From the NCBI RefSeq assembly GCF_040215725.1, contig NZ_CP157967.1, positions 3,566,501 to 3,630,500 on the forward strand: a DNA stretch of 64,000 nt, read 5' to 3'. The position numbers were made by a program, and so were the translations under genes. This document shows positions 1 to 9,539 of this stretch, piece by piece. Each line of letters starts with the position of its first letter. The first letter of the stretch is position 1. This DNA is from Rhizobium sp. ZPR4 (GTDB lineage Bacteria > Pseudomonadota > Alphaproteobacteria > Rhizobiales > Rhizobiaceae). Under the pieces are notes generated by a model. It made no database searches. It had not been told where the DNA came from and saw only the letters and a program-made list of their open reading frames with translations.

Positions 1-456
1 GGCCTCCTGTCTGCCTGCCAGGTTCGGCCGCTCTATGCCGTCAGCACCGGTGTCACGCAGAAGCTGTCGGAAGTCTCCTTCTCCGACGTCGGCACGCGCG
101 TCGGCCTGCAGGTGCGCAATCAGCTGATCTTCATTGCGGGTCGGGGTGCCGGCGAAACGAAGACACCGAAGTACACCGTCGATCTCAGTGTCACCAGCGG
201 AACAGGGGGCGTTCTCTATCTGCCATCGTCCAGCACGTCAGCAGCCGGTCGCACCACGGTGACTGCGTCCTTTACGCTGAAGGAAGCCGGCACGGGAAAA
301 GTTATCAAATCCGGCGGCCGCTCGGTAACATCGCTTGTCGACTTCCCGACGCAGGAATTCGCCAAGCAGCGCGCTATCCGCGATTCGGAAGACCGGGCTG
401 CCCGGGAAGTTGCCGAGATGGTGTCTGTCGACATCGCAGCTGCGCTCAGCCGCTGA
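1..456 (+). CDS. lptE: LPS-assembly lipoprotein LptE family (5' end missing)
   Basis: The reading frame is open from the first base, so the gene begins upstream of the window. The first codons read GLLSACQVRPLY, which contains a lipobox (LSAC) and implies an outer-membrane lipoprotein cleaved before Cys. The rest is a small beta-rich domain with a segment near residues 75-100 about covalent features typical of LptE/RlpB-like proteins (VSFSDVGTRVGLQVRNQL). LptE plugs the LptD barrel and helps place lipopolysaccharide in the outer membrane. It is followed 13 bases later by holA, as in other Rhizobiales, where leuS-lptE-holA-parB is a common order. The identification rests on the lipobox plus context; sequence conservation in this family is low. 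Confidence 0.75.
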   Translation, partial: GLLSACQVRPLYAVSTGVTQKLSEVSFSDVGTRVGLQVRNQLIFIAGRGAGETKTPKYTVDLSVTSGTGGVLYLPSSSTSAAGRTTVTASFTLKEAGTGKVIKSGGRSVTSLVDFPTQEFAKQRAIRDSEDRAAREVAEMVSVDIAAALSR

Positions 457-469
457 TAGAGAGCGCGGC

Positions 470-1507
470 ATGGCGGAAATCAAGTCTCACGAATTTGATG
501 GATTCCTGCAAAATGCCGCGCGCAATTATCGGGTCTTCGTGATCTATGGCCCGGATCGCGGCCTCGTTTCCGAACGTGCCGCTCAGATCGCCGCCAAAAC
601 CGGCGTCGATCTCAACGATGCCTTCTCGCTCATCAAGCTTGATGTCAGCGACCTGCAGAATGATGCAGGACGCCTGCTGGACGAAGTCAACGCCATCGGT
701 CTGTTCGGCGGCGAAAAGCTCGTCTGGATTCGCGGCGCCGCCAATGAAAAAGCATTGGTCGATTCATTGCAGACCATTGCTGAAAACCCGCCGGAGGCGA
801 GTTTCGTCATCGTCGAAGCCGGCGATCTGAAGAAGGGCGCCGGTCTGCGCAAGGTGGCGGAACCGGCACGCTCCATCGCGACCATTCCCTGCTATGCCGA
901 CGATGCCAGAGCACTGAATGCTCTGATCGATACGGAACTGGCAAATGAGGGGTTGCGCATCGCGCCTGCAGCCCGTCAAGCATTGCTCGAGCTTCTGGGT
1001 GGCGACCGAATCGCCTCACGCAATGAAGTACGCAAGCTGGCGCTTTACTGCCGCGGGCAGGGCACGATCGAAGAAAACCATGTCATGGAGATCATCGGCG
1101 ATGCCAGTGCGATTTCCACGGACGATGCCGTCGACGCCATCTTGAAGGGGGACTCCGAGGCCTTTCTGCATGCCATGCAGAAGATCGCCTCCTCCAAGAC
1201 CCCGATGTTTCTCGTGCTGCAGGGTTGCCTGCGGCAGTTTCAGATGCTCGATACGATGCGGGCCGAGATGGATGAAAAGCGGATCGCGCCGGCCCAGGTC
1301 ATGCAGACGCATGGGCGTCATCTGCATTTCAGGCGCAAGCCGATCATAGAACAGGCTCTCAAAACCTGGTCCGCTCCTGCCATCGCCCGGGAGATGAACA
1401 GGCTGCAATCCGCCATTCTCCAGACGCGCCAGCGCGCGAGCCTCGAAGACACGATCGCAACGCAGACCCTGCTTGCGACCACATTGCAGTCGGCACGCAG
1501 AGGCTGA
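470..1507 (+). CDS. holA: DNA polymerase III subunit delta
   Basis: A 345-residue protein, the usual size for HolA, starting at ATG 470 (MAEIKSHEF). The frame is open further upstream, but that part overlaps lptE. The delta subunit opens the beta clamp within the clamp-loader complex. Visible family features are the N-terminal FVIYGPDRGLVSERA segment, corresponding to the degenerate AAA+ P-loop, and the LFGGEKLVWIRG strand followed by the delta lid region. The C-terminal helical domain includes FLVLQGCLRQFQ. The gene ends directly at a parS-like site. It lies convergent to parB, with 185 bases between the stop codons. Confidence 0.9.
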   Translation: MAEIKSHEFDGFLQNAARNYRVFVIYGPDRGLVSERAAQIAAKTGVDLNDAFSLIKLDVSDLQNDAGRLLDEVNAIGLFGGEKLVWIRGAANEKALVDSLQTIAENPPEASFVIVEAGDLKKGAGLRKVAEPARSIATIPCYADDARALNALIDTELANEGLRIAPAARQALLELLGGDRIASRNEVRKLALYCRGQGTIEENHVMEIIGDASAISTDDAVDAILKGDSEAFLHAMQKIASSKTPMFLVLQGCLRQFQMLDTMRAEMDEKRIAPAQVMQTHGRHLHFRRKPIIEQALKTWSAPAIAREMNRLQSAILQTRQRASLEDTIATQTLLATTLQSARRG

Positions 1508-1523
1508 TGTTTCACGGGAAACG
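1508..1523. promoter_or_regulatory. parS-like ParB binding site (one mismatch)
   Basis: TGTTTCACGGGAAACG lies immediately after the holA stop codon. It matches the near-universal parS palindrome TGTTTCACGTGAAACA except for the G in the central CACGTG and a G at the last position. It is the parS-like site nearest parB. Because the central CG step is intact but one half is imperfect, it may bind more weakly than the perfect site at 4015. Confidence 0.65.
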
Positions 1524-1589
1524 GCTTGGATGGGCCGGACGCGGAGCGAAGCCGAAACCACCCATCTCTTTGTTTTTACAGCATTATTG

Positions 1590-1655
1590 AGTTATCGAGC
1601 AATTCCGGAGAAAACGCGCAGCGGCCTTCCGTCGGGTATAGCGAGTAGCAAGCGA
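1590..1655. repeat. degenerate copy of the AGCGG hairpin repeat
   Basis: The stretch around AATTCCGGAGAAAACGCGCA followed by GCGGCCTTCCGTCGGG resembles the intergenic repeat seen better preserved near 28.35, 49.28 and 57.14 kb (GAAAA, GTG, AGCGG, TTTTC). Here the stem is broken. It lies in the holA-parB intergenic region, which otherwise shows no gene. Confidence 0.3.
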
Positions 1656-1692
1656 CCAGACCGATGACGTTCCCGTGAGAGGCTGAACCGTT

Positions 1693-2577
1693 CTAGCGGC
1701 GCTCCAGAAGCCGGCAGATTTCCTCAAGCTGCTCCAGCGTCTTGTAGCTGATCTTCACCTGGCCGCCATTGCCGCGGTGATTGATGGAAACATCCAGCCC
1801 GAGCGTGTCCGACAGGGTGCGCTCGAGCGCCAGCGTATCGGAATCCTTCTCATCCCTGCGCGCGCCAGCCGGGCGAGGATCGTTCTGCGCTTTGATGTCG
1901 TTCTGTGCGAGACGCTCGGCATCGCGAACCGACATGCCTTTTGAGACGACGGTCCGCGCCAGTCCCGTCGGATCGGAGGTCGAAACAAGCGCGCGGGCAT
2001 GGCCGGCGGAAAGCGAGCCGGCAGCAAGCATGTCGCGCACCGGATCGGGAAGCTTCAGCAGTCGCAAAGAATTGGCGACATGGCTACGGCTCTTGCCGAT
2101 GATTTCGCCGAGATCATTCTGCGTATAGCCATGTTCGGCGATCAGCTGCTCGTAACCCAATGCCTCTTCCAATGGATTGAGGTCTGCGCGCTGGACGTTC
2201 TCGACAATAGCGATCTCAAGCGCGGTCTTGTCGTCAACATCGCGTACGATCACTGGAATTTCGATCAGGCCGGCAAGCTGAGCTGCGCGCCAGCGTCTTT
2301 CACCGGCAATGATTTCAAAGCGATCGCTAGAAACCGTGCGGACCACGACCGGCTGGACGATGCCATGCTGGCGGATAGAGCTGGCAAGATCATGCAGCTC
2401 GGTTTCGTCGAAATAGCGGCGCGGATTGCGCGGATTGCGGCTGATGAACTCGATCGGCACCAGGCGATCGGGATTGACGGCCGGTCTGCCGGCATCCACA
2501 GGCGTCGGCTGATCCATCTCCCCGATAAGGGCCGCCAGTCCGCGCCCGAGACGCCGCTTCGAAAGATCATCATTCAT
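1693..2577 (-). CDS. parB: chromosome partitioning protein ParB
   Basis: A 294-residue ParB/Spo0J protein that binds parS and spreads as a CTP-dependent clamp to segregate the origin. The N-terminal ParB/Srx domain (about residues 38-130) contains the CTP-binding GERRWRAAQLAG motif. The central helix-turn-helix (about residues 150-180) includes NDLGEIIGKSRSHVANSLRL, the parS reader. The C-terminal dimerisation leucine-rich segment ends LEQLEEICRLLERR. It lies 36 bases downstream of parA on the same strand. Five parS-like sites occur within 12 kb, consistent with a chromosomal, origin-proximal parABS system rather than a plasmid repABC system. Confidence 0.97.
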   Translation of the reverse strand: MNDDLSKRRLGRGLAALIGEMDQPTPVDAGRPAVNPDRLVPIEFISRNPRNPRRYFDETELHDLASSIRQHGIVQPVVVRTVSSDRFEIIAGERRWRAAQLAGLIEIPVIVRDVDDKTALEIAIVENVQRADLNPLEEALGYEQLIAEHGYTQNDLGEIIGKSRSHVANSLRLLKLPDPVRDMLAAGSLSAGHARALVSTSDPTGLARTVVSKGMSVRDAERLAQNDIKAQNDPRPAGARRDEKDSDTLALERTLSDTLGLDVSINHRGNGGQVKISYKTLEQLEEICRLLERR

Positions 2578-2613
2578 CGCCGATACTCACTCTTGAACAA
2601 ATACTAGGTCATA

Positions 2614-3420
2614 TCAGGCGGCAGCTTTCCGCTGCCGCTCTCTTTGAATCACTTCCGAAGCCAGTTGCAGATAGGCCTGGCTGCCTGCACACTTCAGATC
2701 GTAAAGAATGGCGGGCTTGCCGTAGGATGGTGCTTCGGACACGCGAACGTTGCGCGGAATCAACGTGTGGTAGACTTTCTCGCCAAGATGAGTCCGTACA
2801 TCGGTGACAACCTGCTGCGCCAGATTGTTGCGAGAATCAAACATGGTCAAGACGATTCCCTGAATATCGAGGGACGGATTGACCGTGCGCCGCACCTGAT
2901 CGACGGTTTCCAGTAGCTGGCTTAGGCCTTCCAGTGCGAAAAATTCGCACTGTAACGGCACCAAAACGGAATGTGCCGCCGCCATGGCATTCATCGTCAG
3001 AAGATTGAACGAGGGTGGGCAATCCACCAGAATATAGGAGAAGGCGAGGGCGTCGGAGGCGTTCAGCGCTCGCCGCAGCTTGAAAACGCGATCCGGCTGC
3101 TGCGCGATCTCCATCTCGACGCCGAGCAGATCCATCGTTGATGGCACGATGAAGAGATTCGGAACGGCCGTTTCCTGAACCGTATCCATGATCCCATGGC
3201 TGCCTACCAACAGATCATAGGACGACAACTTGCGATCACGTCGCTCGATACCCAAGCCGGTACTGGCATTGCCCTGCGGATCGAGATCCACGATCAGGAC
3301 GCGCTCACCGATGGCCGCAAGAGCCGTCGCCAGGTTGATGGCGGTCGTCGTCTTCCCAACGCCGCCCTTTTGATTTGCGATTGTAATAATCCGGTTTCGC
3401 TCGCCGATCATCTGCCGCAT
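2614..3420 (-). CDS. parA: chromosome partitioning ATPase ParA
   Basis: A Walker-type ATPase of the ParA/MinD superfamily that drives origin segregation with ParB. The deviant Walker A KGGVGKTTTAINLA lies near the N-terminus, the Walker A' DLDPQGNAS near residue 45, and Walker B ILVDCPPSFNLLTMNA further on. It is about 268 residues and lacks the N-terminal DNA-binding extension of plasmid ParA, as expected of a chromosomal form. ATG at 3420 is taken as the start. A TTG at 3426 and an ATG at 3411 are in frame; no strong Shine-Dalgarno sequence decides between them. It follows rsmG by about 12 bases, so the two are probably co-transcribed. Confidence 0.96.
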   Translation of the reverse strand: MRQMIGERNRIITIANQKGGVGKTTTAINLATALAAIGERVLIVDLDPQGNASTGLGIERRDRKLSSYDLLVGSHGIMDTVQETAVPNLFIVPSTMDLLGVEMEIAQQPDRVFKLRRALNASDALAFSYILVDCPPSFNLLTMNAMAAAHSVLVPLQCEFFALEGLSQLLETVDQVRRTVNPSLDIQGIVLTMFDSRNNLAQQVVTDVRTHLGEKVYHTLIPRNVRVSEAPSYGKPAILYDLKCAGSQAYLQLASEVIQRERQRKAAA

Positions 3421-3432
3421 ATCCAATTATGG

Positions 3433-4050
3433 TTAAATCAGGCGTCGAAGGCGACTTAGCTCCAGAATGACGGAATCTCGCTCGACGACACTCTGATGTT
3501 TTACCAGATCGAATTCCCAACGACTACGGGCTTTCTGTAGCTCGCGCTCGTAATCCCGGCCTTTATGCAGAAAGAGACGCATATTTTCATTGCGATCGAG
3601 CCAAGGAGCCGCGTAGTCCAGCAGCATCTCAAGCTCGGCAAGCGCTCGCGCGGAAATTACGTCACAATTTCGGATAGCCGAAGGCGCTTCTTCGATACGA
3701 ATGGCATGAACCGCGCCGCGAGCTGCGCATTCCCGCAGACAGACACGCAAAAACGCAGCCTTTTTCTGATTGCTTTCGACCAGATCGACGTGCCCGGCAC
3801 CCTTTTCCGCCAGCAGAATTGCCGTTATCACACCCGGAAATCCACCACCACTCCCCAGATCAACCCAATGATCTGTTGCCGGATGCAGCTGAAATATCTG
3901 CGCGCTATCCGCGATATGGCGGCGCCAAAGATCGTCGATCGTAGAAGGCGCGACAAGATTGATGGTCTTCGCCCATTTCTGAAAAAGCTGCGCAAAATGC
4001 TGCAGCCGCTCCTGTGTTTCACGTGAAACACGCACACCGTTCAATTCCAT
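3433..4050 (-). CDS. rsmG: 16S rRNA (guanine527-N7) methyltransferase RsmG
   Basis: A 205-residue class I SAM-dependent methyltransferase (GidB) that makes m7G527 in 16S rRNA; loss gives low-level streptomycin resistance in other bacteria. The SAM-binding motif I is [16 protein letters not shown], and the family motif HIADSAQ precedes it. Codons 8-12 (VSRET) are written by a perfect parS sequence at 4015-4030, so the N-terminus is partly shaped by a ParB site. It lies 30 bases after mnmG and just before parA, the classical gidA-gidB-parA-parB order. Confidence 0.95.
   Translation of the reverse strand: MELNGVRVSRETQERLQHFAQLFQKWAKTINLVAPSTIDDLWRRHIADSAQIFQLHPATDHWVDLGSGGGFPGVITAILLAEKGAGHVDLVESNQKKAAFLRVCLRECAARGAVHAIRIEEAPSAIRNCDVISARALAELEMLLDYAAPWLDRNENMRLFLHKGRDYERELQKARSRWEFDLVKHQSVVERDSVILELSRLRRLI
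4015..4030. promoter_or_regulatory. parS: parS site, perfect palindrome, inside rsmG
   Basis: TGTTTCACGTGAAACA is a perfect 16-base palindrome matching the parS consensus. It lies within the rsmG coding sequence, where the minus strand reads it as Val-Ser-Arg-Glu-Thr. As the only perfect palindrome of the cluster it is the strongest candidate ParB nucleation site. Confidence 0.9.
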
Positions 4051-4080
4051 ACTATTGGACTCTCTAACCTTGTAGTGGCG

Positions 4081-5961
4081 TCAGGAAACGAGCTTCTGCT
4101 CTTCAGGCGCGCTCATCTTCCTCAAATAAGCCAATAGCAAAGAGATAGCCGCCGGCGTCATTCCGTCAATGCGCGAGGCCTGGGCGATATTCTTGGGCCG
4201 AGCAACCCCCAGCTTCTGCTTCAGCTCATTGGACAATCCTGAAAGAACGGAGAAATCAAACTCCGCCGGAATAACACGCTCTTCTTCCCTGCGGGCTTGA
4301 ACGATATCAGCTGTCTGGCGATCCATATAGACGGCATAGGCCGCCTCGATCTCGATCGCCTCAGCCACGTTGCGCTCAATGGACCCCAATTCCGGCCAGA
4401 GCCGCGACAGGTTTTCCACCGACTGACCTGGATGAGACAGAAGCTCATAGGCGGAACGTCGCTGACCGTCCTTGTTAAGATGCATACCGGCCTTCTCGGC
4501 CTCGTTCGGCGTCACAGTCAAGCTTCTCAGCTGATCGCGCGTCTGCTCGAGCTTCTTCATATACCGGCCGAAACGCGCCGCACGACCGAAACCAACGCAG
4601 CCCAAAGCAAGCCCGACCGGAGTAAGGCGAACATCGGCATTGTCAGCGCGGAGCGACAGACGATACTCCGCGCGCGAGGTGAACATACGATAAGGCTCTG
4701 CTACGCCGCGCGAGGTCAAATCGTCGATCATCACACCGATATAGGATTCTGTTCTGCTGAACTCGATGGCTTTGCCGCCGCCGGCTAAACGCGCGGCATT
4801 CAGCCCCGCGACGAGCCCCTGGGCGCCAGCTTCTTCATATCCCGTCGTACCGTTGATTTGACCAGCCAAGAAAAGTCCGGGAATTTTTTCCACTTCAAGG
4901 GATAGTTTCAATTCACGCGGATCGACATGATCATACTCAATGGCATAGGCATGCTGAAGAATGCGCACTCGTTCCAGACCCGGAATGGTCTTGATGAACT
5001 CATTCTGGACATCCTCAGGCAGCGAGGTCGATATGCCGTTTGGATAGACGGTATTGTCGTCCAAACCCTCCGGCTCCAGGAAGATTTGATGACCGTCGCG
5101 TTCACCGAATTTGACGATCTTGTCTTCGATCGATGGGCAATAGCGCGGTCCCACGCCTTCAATCTGGCCGGAATACATCGCCGAACGCTTCAGGTTTTCG
5201 GCAATGATCCTGTGAGTCTCAGGCGTCGTTCTGGTTACGCCGCATTCAATTTGTGGATTCACGATGGAATCGGTCATGAAAGAGAAGGGCGTCGGATCTT
5301 CATCCGCTCCCTGCCGTCCAACAGAATCCCAATCGATGCTCGTACCATCAAGCCGGGCAGGGGTTCCGGTTTTCAACCGCCCCAAGGCAAGGCCATGTCG
5401 TAGCAGCGTAGCGGAAAGCCCGAGAGATGGCTCCTCGCCAACGCGACCAGCCGGTATCTTCTTGTCGCCAATATGAATGAGGCCGCGAAGGAAGGTACCA
5501 GTGGTCAGAACAACGGCGCCGCAGCGAATGCTGCGCCCGTCTTTCAAGATCACCGCAGACACCCGGCCGTGCTCAAAGCCGAGATCGAAAGCGTCACCCT
5601 CTATGATCTCGAGATTGTCGATTGCGGCGATCTCTGCCTGCATGGCCAAACGATAGAGCTTGCGGTCTGCCTGGGTACGTGGGCCGCGCACGGCAGGGCC
5701 CTTCTTGCGATTGAGCATGCGAAACTGGATACCAGCCGCATCCGCAACGCGACCCATCAAGCCATCAAGAGCATCAATTTCCCGAACCAGATGACCTTTG
5801 CCAAGACCGCCAATTGCGGGGTTACAGGACATGACGCCGATCGTATCGCGCTTATGCGTTACGAGTGCCGTACGCGCACCCAGGCGCGCGGCTGCGGCTG
5901 CGGCTTCGCTGCCTGCATGCCCACCACCCACAACAATCACATCATACATTGTATCGAACAT
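4081..5961 (-). CDS. mnmG: tRNA uridine-5-carboxymethylaminomethyl modification enzyme MnmG (GidA)
   Basis: A FAD-dependent enzyme that, with MnmE, installs the cmnm5/nm5 group on wobble U34 of tRNAs. The start is taken at ATG 5961 ([17 protein letters not shown]); another ATG precedes it at 5964, and the frame stays open to 6000. The dinucleotide-binding [10 protein letters not shown] is at the N-terminus, [14 protein letters not shown] follows near residue 50, and the second conserved motif [17 protein letters not shown] lies near residue 360. The C-terminal helical domain contacts MnmE and tRNA. The length of about 626 residues is normal. It lies between mnmE and rsmG in the origin-proximal cluster. 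Confidence 0.96.
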   Translation of the reverse strand: MFDTMYDVIVVGGGHAGSEAAAAAARLGARTALVTHKRDTIGVMSCNPAIGGLGKGHLVREIDALDGLMGRVADAAGIQFRMLNRKKGPAVRGPRTQADRKLYRLAMQAEIAAIDNLEIIEGDAFDLGFEHGRVSAVILKDGRSIRCGAVVLTTGTFLRGLIHIGDKKIPAGRVGEEPSLGLSATLLRHGLALGRLKTGTPARLDGTSIDWDSVGRQGADEDPTPFSFMTDSIVNPQIECGVTRTTPETHRIIAENLKRSAMYSGQIEGVGPRYCPSIEDKIVKFGERDGHQIFLEPEGLDDNTVYPNGISTSLPEDVQNEFIKTIPGLERVRILQHAYAIEYDHVDPRELKLSLEVEKIPGLFLAGQINGTTGYEEAGAQGLVAGLNAARLAGGGKAIEFSRTESYIGVMIDDLTSRGVAEPYRMFTSRAEYRLSLRADNADVRLTPVGLALGCVGFGRAARFGRYMKKLEQTRDQLRSLTVTPNEAEKAGMHLNKDGQRRSAYELLSHPGQSVENLSRLWPELGSIERNVAEAIEIEAAYAVYMDRQTADIVQARREEERVIPAEFDFSVLSGLSNELKQKLGVARPKNIAQASRIDGMTPAAISLLLAYLRKMSAPEEQKLVS

Positions 5962-6016
5962 CATCCAGTCCTCGGTCGTGCCGCTTGTTTGGCACACCAA
6001 TTTAAGGAGTCAAGAA

Positions 6017-6032
6017 GGTTTCACGTGAAACG
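6017..6032. promoter_or_regulatory. parS: parS site in the mnmE-mnmG gap
   Basis: GGTTTCACGTGAAACG contains the 14-base perfect palindrome GTTTCACGTGAAAC. It sits between the mnmE stop and mnmG start, 27 bases from the next parS-like site. Confidence 0.85.
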
Positions 6033-6058
6033 TCAATCAGGGACGTAAGGCGCAACCC

Positions 6059-6074
6059 TGTTTCACGTGAATCA
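6059..6074. promoter_or_regulatory. parS: parS-like site at the mnmE stop codon
   Basis: TGTTTCACGTGAATCA differs from the parS palindrome at one position of the right arm. The last three bases are the mnmE stop codon read on the minus strand, so the deviation (ATC rather than AAC) may reflect the need for TGA. It forms a close pair with the site at 6017; the centres are 42 bases apart. Confidence 0.75.
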
Positions 6075-7382
6075 TTTTCCTATGCAGAATTCCGAGAAGA
6101 TCACATCCAGCAAATCTTCCACATCGACCCGTCCGGTAATGCGTCCAAGGCTGGTTGCCGCCTGCCTTAAATATTCTGCCCTGATATCGAGACCGCGATC
6201 CTCTGACGCAAGCGCCGCCTCGACGGCACGAAGGCTCTCGCCAAGCAATGTGCGATGACGCAGCCGACTCGGCAAAGCCAACGACAGCATCCCGGAACGC
6301 GCCTGCAGATCCTGCCGCAGAAGCTCATGCAACTCCGCCAAACCAGAACCGGTAGCCGAGGAAATCAACAAATCATACTGATTGGTTTGCCCAGGGTGGA
6401 TATCAGCTTTCGTACCGATAGTCAGGACCTTACCAGTAAAACCAGGAAAATTCCGTTGTGCTTCACTGCCGATTTCGGCAAGAGACAGAACAAGATCCGC
6501 ATCAGCAACCGTGCGCAGCGCGCGCCGAATGCCCTCCCGCTCGACGAGCTCATCGGTTTCCCGCAGTCCGGCCGTATCATAGAGCTTGACGGCATATCCC
6601 TCGATATTGAGATCGATATGCAGAACATCGCGCGTGGTGCCGGCAATATCAGTAACGATTGCCACTTCACGCTTTGCCAGCGCATTCATGAGACTGGATT
6701 TGCCGGCATTAGGCACGCCTGCGATCACCACCTTCAAGCCATCCCGAATGATCTCGCCGAGATCGGCACCAGCGAGATGATCGGAAATTTCCAGGCGCAG
6801 CCGCGTCATATCGGCCCATACCATATCGGAGACGGAGCCAGGCACGTCGTCCTCGTCGGCAAAATCCAGTTCCGCCTCGATCAGAGCGCGTGCCCGTGTC
6901 AATCTGTCGGCCCAAGCGTTATAGAGACCCGATAGCCCGCCAGCCGTATGCTCGAGCGCAAGCCGACGCTGCATCTCCGTTTCAGCACTGATGAGATCGG
7001 CAAGGCCTTCCACCTCCACCAGATCCATCTTTCCATTCTCGAGGGCACGCCGCGAAAACTCACCGTGCTCCGCCAGACGGCAATGCTCGAAGGTCGAAAG
7101 CTCCTGCAGAAGCGCATTCACCACCGCTTTGCCGCCATGAACATGAATCTCGACACAATCTTCTCCGGTAAAGGAGGCTGGGCCGGGGAAAATCAGCACT
7201 AGGCCGCGATCGATGACTAGACCGTTACGAGTCCGAATCGTTTTCAGCCCGGCTTGCCGAGGAGCCGGCAGCGCGCCGGCAAGGGACCCAGCAATAGGGA
7301 ACGCCAGATTCCCGCTGATACGAATGACGGCAACGCCGGCCGGCAGACCACCGCTGGACAAAGCATAGATCGTCTCGTTCAT
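6072..7382 (-). CDS. mnmE: tRNA uridine-5-carboxymethylaminomethyl modification GTPase MnmE
   Basis: MnmE (TrmE) is the GTPase partner of MnmG in U34 tRNA modification. ATG 7382 ([12 protein letters not shown]) gives 436 residues, normal for the family; the longer open frame to 7478 runs into the rho terminator and is not used here. The N-terminal formyl-THF-binding domain ends near residue 115. The inserted Ras-like G domain has G1 [13 protein letters not shown]2 TTRD, G3 DTAG and G4 TKAD. The C-terminal motif is FCIGK with the conserved catalytic Cys. Several alternative ATGs exist upstream, but none aligns with the family start. Confidence 0.95.
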   Translation of the reverse strand: MNETIYALSSGGLPAGVAVIRISGNLAFPIAGSLAGALPAPRQAGLKTIRTRNGLVIDRGLVLIFPGPASFTGEDCVEIHVHGGKAVVNALLQELSTFEHCRLAEHGEFSRRALENGKMDLVEVEGLADLISAETEMQRRLALEHTAGGLSGLYNAWADRLTRARALIEAELDFADEDDVPGSVSDMVWADMTRLRLEISDHLAGADLGEIIRDGLKVVIAGVPNAGKSSLMNALAKREVAIVTDIAGTTRDVLHIDLNIEGYAVKLYDTAGLRETDELVEREGIRRALRTVADADLVLSLAEIGSEAQRNFPGFTGKVLTIGTKADIHPGQTNQYDLLISSATGSGLAELHELLRQDLQARSGMLSLALPSRLRHRTLLGESLRAVEAALASEDRGLDIRAEYLRQAATSLGRITGRVDVEDLLDVIFSEFCIGK

Positions 7383-7450
7383 GGTCACCATCAAATTGAT
7401 CCGCATCCGAATCGATTGCCGGGCGGGCGACATCCGATCCAACAAACAAA

Positions 7451-7475
7451 ATCGGGCTGCAAAATGCAGCCCGAT
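7451..7475 (-). terminator. rho-gene terminator hairpin
   Basis: ATCGGGCTGC, a five-base loop (AAAAT) and GCAGCCCGAT form a perfect 10-base stem. On the minus strand it is followed by TTTGTTTGTT. It lies after the rho stop codon and before mnmE, so it probably ends rho transcription by intrinsic termination. Confidence 0.8.
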
Positions 7476-7530
7476 CATAACACCATATAAGCACTGCCAA
7501 AGCAGCGGATTCTATGAATCCGGCTAAGGA

Positions 7531-8796
7531 TTACGTGTTCATCGAATCGAAGAAGTCCGGGTTGTTCTTCGTCTGCTTGAGCTTGTCGATGAGGAATTCG
7601 ATTGCATCGGTCGTACCCATCGGGGCAAGAATTCGACGCAGAACGAAGATCTTCTGCAGATCCTGGCGCGGCACAAGCAAGTCTTCCTTACGCGTACCGG
7701 ACTTGAGAATATCCATCGCCGGGAAGATGCGCTTGTCGGCGACCTTGCGGTCGAGCACGATTTCTGAGTTACCGGTACCCTTGAATTCTTCGAAGATCAC
7801 TTCGTCCATGCGGCTGCCGGTATCGATCAGAGCCGTCGCGATGATCGTCAGCGAACCGCCTTCTTCGATATTACGCGCGGCACCGAAGAAGCGCTTCGGG
7901 CGCTGCAGAGCGTTGGCGTCGACACCACCGGTCAGAACCTTGCCCGAAGAGGGGACGACGGTGTTATAGGCGCGGCCGAGGCGGGTGATGGAATCGAGCA
8001 GGATGACGACGTCGCGGCCGTGTTCGACAAGGCGCTTGGCCTTCTCAATGACCATTTCGGCAACCTGCACGTGACGCACGGCCGGCTCGTCGAAGGTCGA
8101 CGAGATGACTTCACCACGCACGGAGCGCTGCATATCGGTCACTTCTTCCGGACGCTCGTCGATCAAGAGAACGATCAGATAGCAGTCGGGATGATTGGCG
8201 GTGATGGAATGGGCGATGTTCTGCAGGAGAACGGTTTTACCGGTACGCGGCGGCGCGACGATCAGGCCGCGCTGGCCCTTGCCGAGCGGTGCCACAAGAT
8301 CGATGACACGCGGTGACAGATCCTTCGACGTGGGAACGTCGAGTTCCATACGGAAACGCTCGTTTGGATAGAGCGGCGTCAGATTGTCGAAGTGAACCTT
8401 GTGACGGATCTTTTCCGGATCGTCGAAATTGATGGTGTTGACCTTGAGCAGCGCGAAATAACGTTCGCCTTCCTTCGGTCCGCGGATCGGTCCCTCGACC
8501 GTATCGCCCGTCTTCAAAGAGAAACGGCGGATCTGCGAGGGGGAGATATAGATGTCGTCCGGACCGGGAAGATAGTTTGCGTTAGCGGAACGCAAGAAAC
8601 CGAAGCCATCCTGCAGAACCTCGACGACGCCCTCGCCGATGATTTCTACGTCCTGGCTCGCCAGCACCTTGAGAATTGCAAACATCAATTCCTGTTTGCG
8701 CATCGTGCTGGCGTTTTCCACCTCGAGCGATTCGGCAAAGGCCAGGAGATCGGTCGGGGATTTATTTTTCAGTTCCTGAAGCTTCATTTCAGCCAT
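7531..8796 (-). CDS. rho: transcription termination factor Rho
   Basis: A hexameric RNA-dependent ATPase/helicase that ends transcription. The 421-residue length is normal. The N-terminal helical domain begins [20 protein letters not shown]. The cold-shock-like RNA-binding domain carries GFGFLRS. The RecA-like ATPase has Walker [17 protein letters not shown] and Walker [18 protein letters not shown]. The Q-loop/R-loop region [20 protein letters not shown] is intact. There is no large N-terminal insertion of the actinobacterial type. It has its own leader of about 200 bases upstream and an intrinsic terminator downstream, so it is probably monocistronic. Confidence 0.98.
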   Translation of the reverse strand: MAEMKLQELKNKSPTDLLAFAESLEVENASTMRKQELMFAILKVLASQDVEIIGEGVVEVLQDGFGFLRSANANYLPGPDDIYISPSQIRRFSLKTGDTVEGPIRGPKEGERYFALLKVNTINFDDPEKIRHKVHFDNLTPLYPNERFRMELDVPTSKDLSPRVIDLVAPLGKGQRGLIVAPPRTGKTVLLQNIAHSITANHPDCYLIVLLIDERPEEVTDMQRSVRGEVISSTFDEPAVRHVQVAEMVIEKAKRLVEHGRDVVILLDSITRLGRAYNTVVPSSGKVLTGGVDANALQRPKRFFGAARNIEEGGSLTIIATALIDTGSRMDEVIFEEFKGTGNSEIVLDRKVADKRIFPAMDILKSGTRKEDLLVPRQDLQKIFVLRRILAPMGTTDAIEFLIDKLKQTKNNPDFFDSMNT

Positions 8797-8993
8797 GAAG
8801 GGAATTACTCATTTTTAGGAGGGGAAAGGCAATGTTGCTCGTATTCAGAACCGCGATAGGGGCGCTCGCGGGCGACAGAATGGATACATGCCACGAAGAG
8901 AAGATGGCGGGAAAATAGCGACTCACTTTCTGAACCGCAAGGGGGGCACGCAAAATGAAAGAAATTTAACGTCGCCCCTAATACAGCCACGCC

Positions 8994-9539
8994 TCACGCA
9001 AAGGGCTTGACGACCACGAGAATGACGATCCCGATCATCAACAGCGTCGGCGCCTCGTTCATCAGGCGCCAGTACCGCGCCGAATGCTTATTTTCGTCTC
9101 GGGCGAAGGCGCGCACCGCGCTGCTGAAATGACCGTGAACGGCCGATAGCAGCACAACGAGCCCGATCTTGGCGTGCAGCCAGCCACCCTGGAAATCATA
9201 GACGGACCAGGCGAGGTAGAGCCCGAAAATCCAGGTCAGAATCATCGCCGGCGTGATGATGTAACGCAGCAGCCGCTGCTCCATCACCTTGAAGGTCTCG
9301 GATTGCTGCGAACCCGGTTCCGCATCGATATGATAGACGAAAAGACGCGGCAGATAGAACATGCCGGCCATCCACGAGATGACGGCAATGATGTGCAGCG
9401 CCTTGATCCAGAGATAGAGATCGGCGGGATGCCAGGCGAAGAGGCCGATCGCCAGAACCGCAAAAATCAGGATCATGAAATAGGCGCGCCGTCCGGCTCT
9501 TTGGCCCGGAGCGGAATCCGTCTGCTTTTCCATCGTCAT
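8994..9539 (-). CDS. hemJ: protoporphyrinogen oxidase HemJ
   Basis: A small integral-membrane protein that oxidises protoporphyrinogen IX to protoporphyrin IX in bacteria lacking HemY or HemG. There are about four to five hydrophobic segments (MILIFAVLAIGLFAW, LHIIAVISWMAGMFYL, ITPAMILTWIFGLYLAW, PTLLMIGIVILVVVKP). The conserved WIKALHIIAVISWMAG and PRLFVYH segments carry the family His residues. ATG 9539 shares its A with the hemE stop codon (TGATG), implying translational coupling. An in-frame upstream start at 9551 would overlap hemE. Being paired with hemE supports a haem-pathway role. Confidence 0.92.
   Translation of the reverse strand: MTMEKQTDSAPGQRAGRRAYFMILIFAVLAIGLFAWHPADLYLWIKALHIIAVISWMAGMFYLPRLFVYHIDAEPGSQQSETFKVMEQRLLRYIITPAMILTWIFGLYLAWSVYDFQGGWLHAKIGLVVLLSAVHGHFSSAVRAFARDENKHSARYWRLMNEAPTLLMIGIVILVVVKPFA

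Noticed and set aside
3429..3436. CtrA-like half site TTAACCAT between rsmG and parA
   Set aside because: The TTAA includes the rsmG stop codon, there is no second half site at the proper spacing, and an 8-mer of this kind is expected by chance.
7383..7478. N-terminal extension of MnmE by 32 residues
   Set aside because: It would start inside the rho terminator hairpin and adds sequence foreign to the family, whereas ATG 7382 matches the conserved N-terminus.
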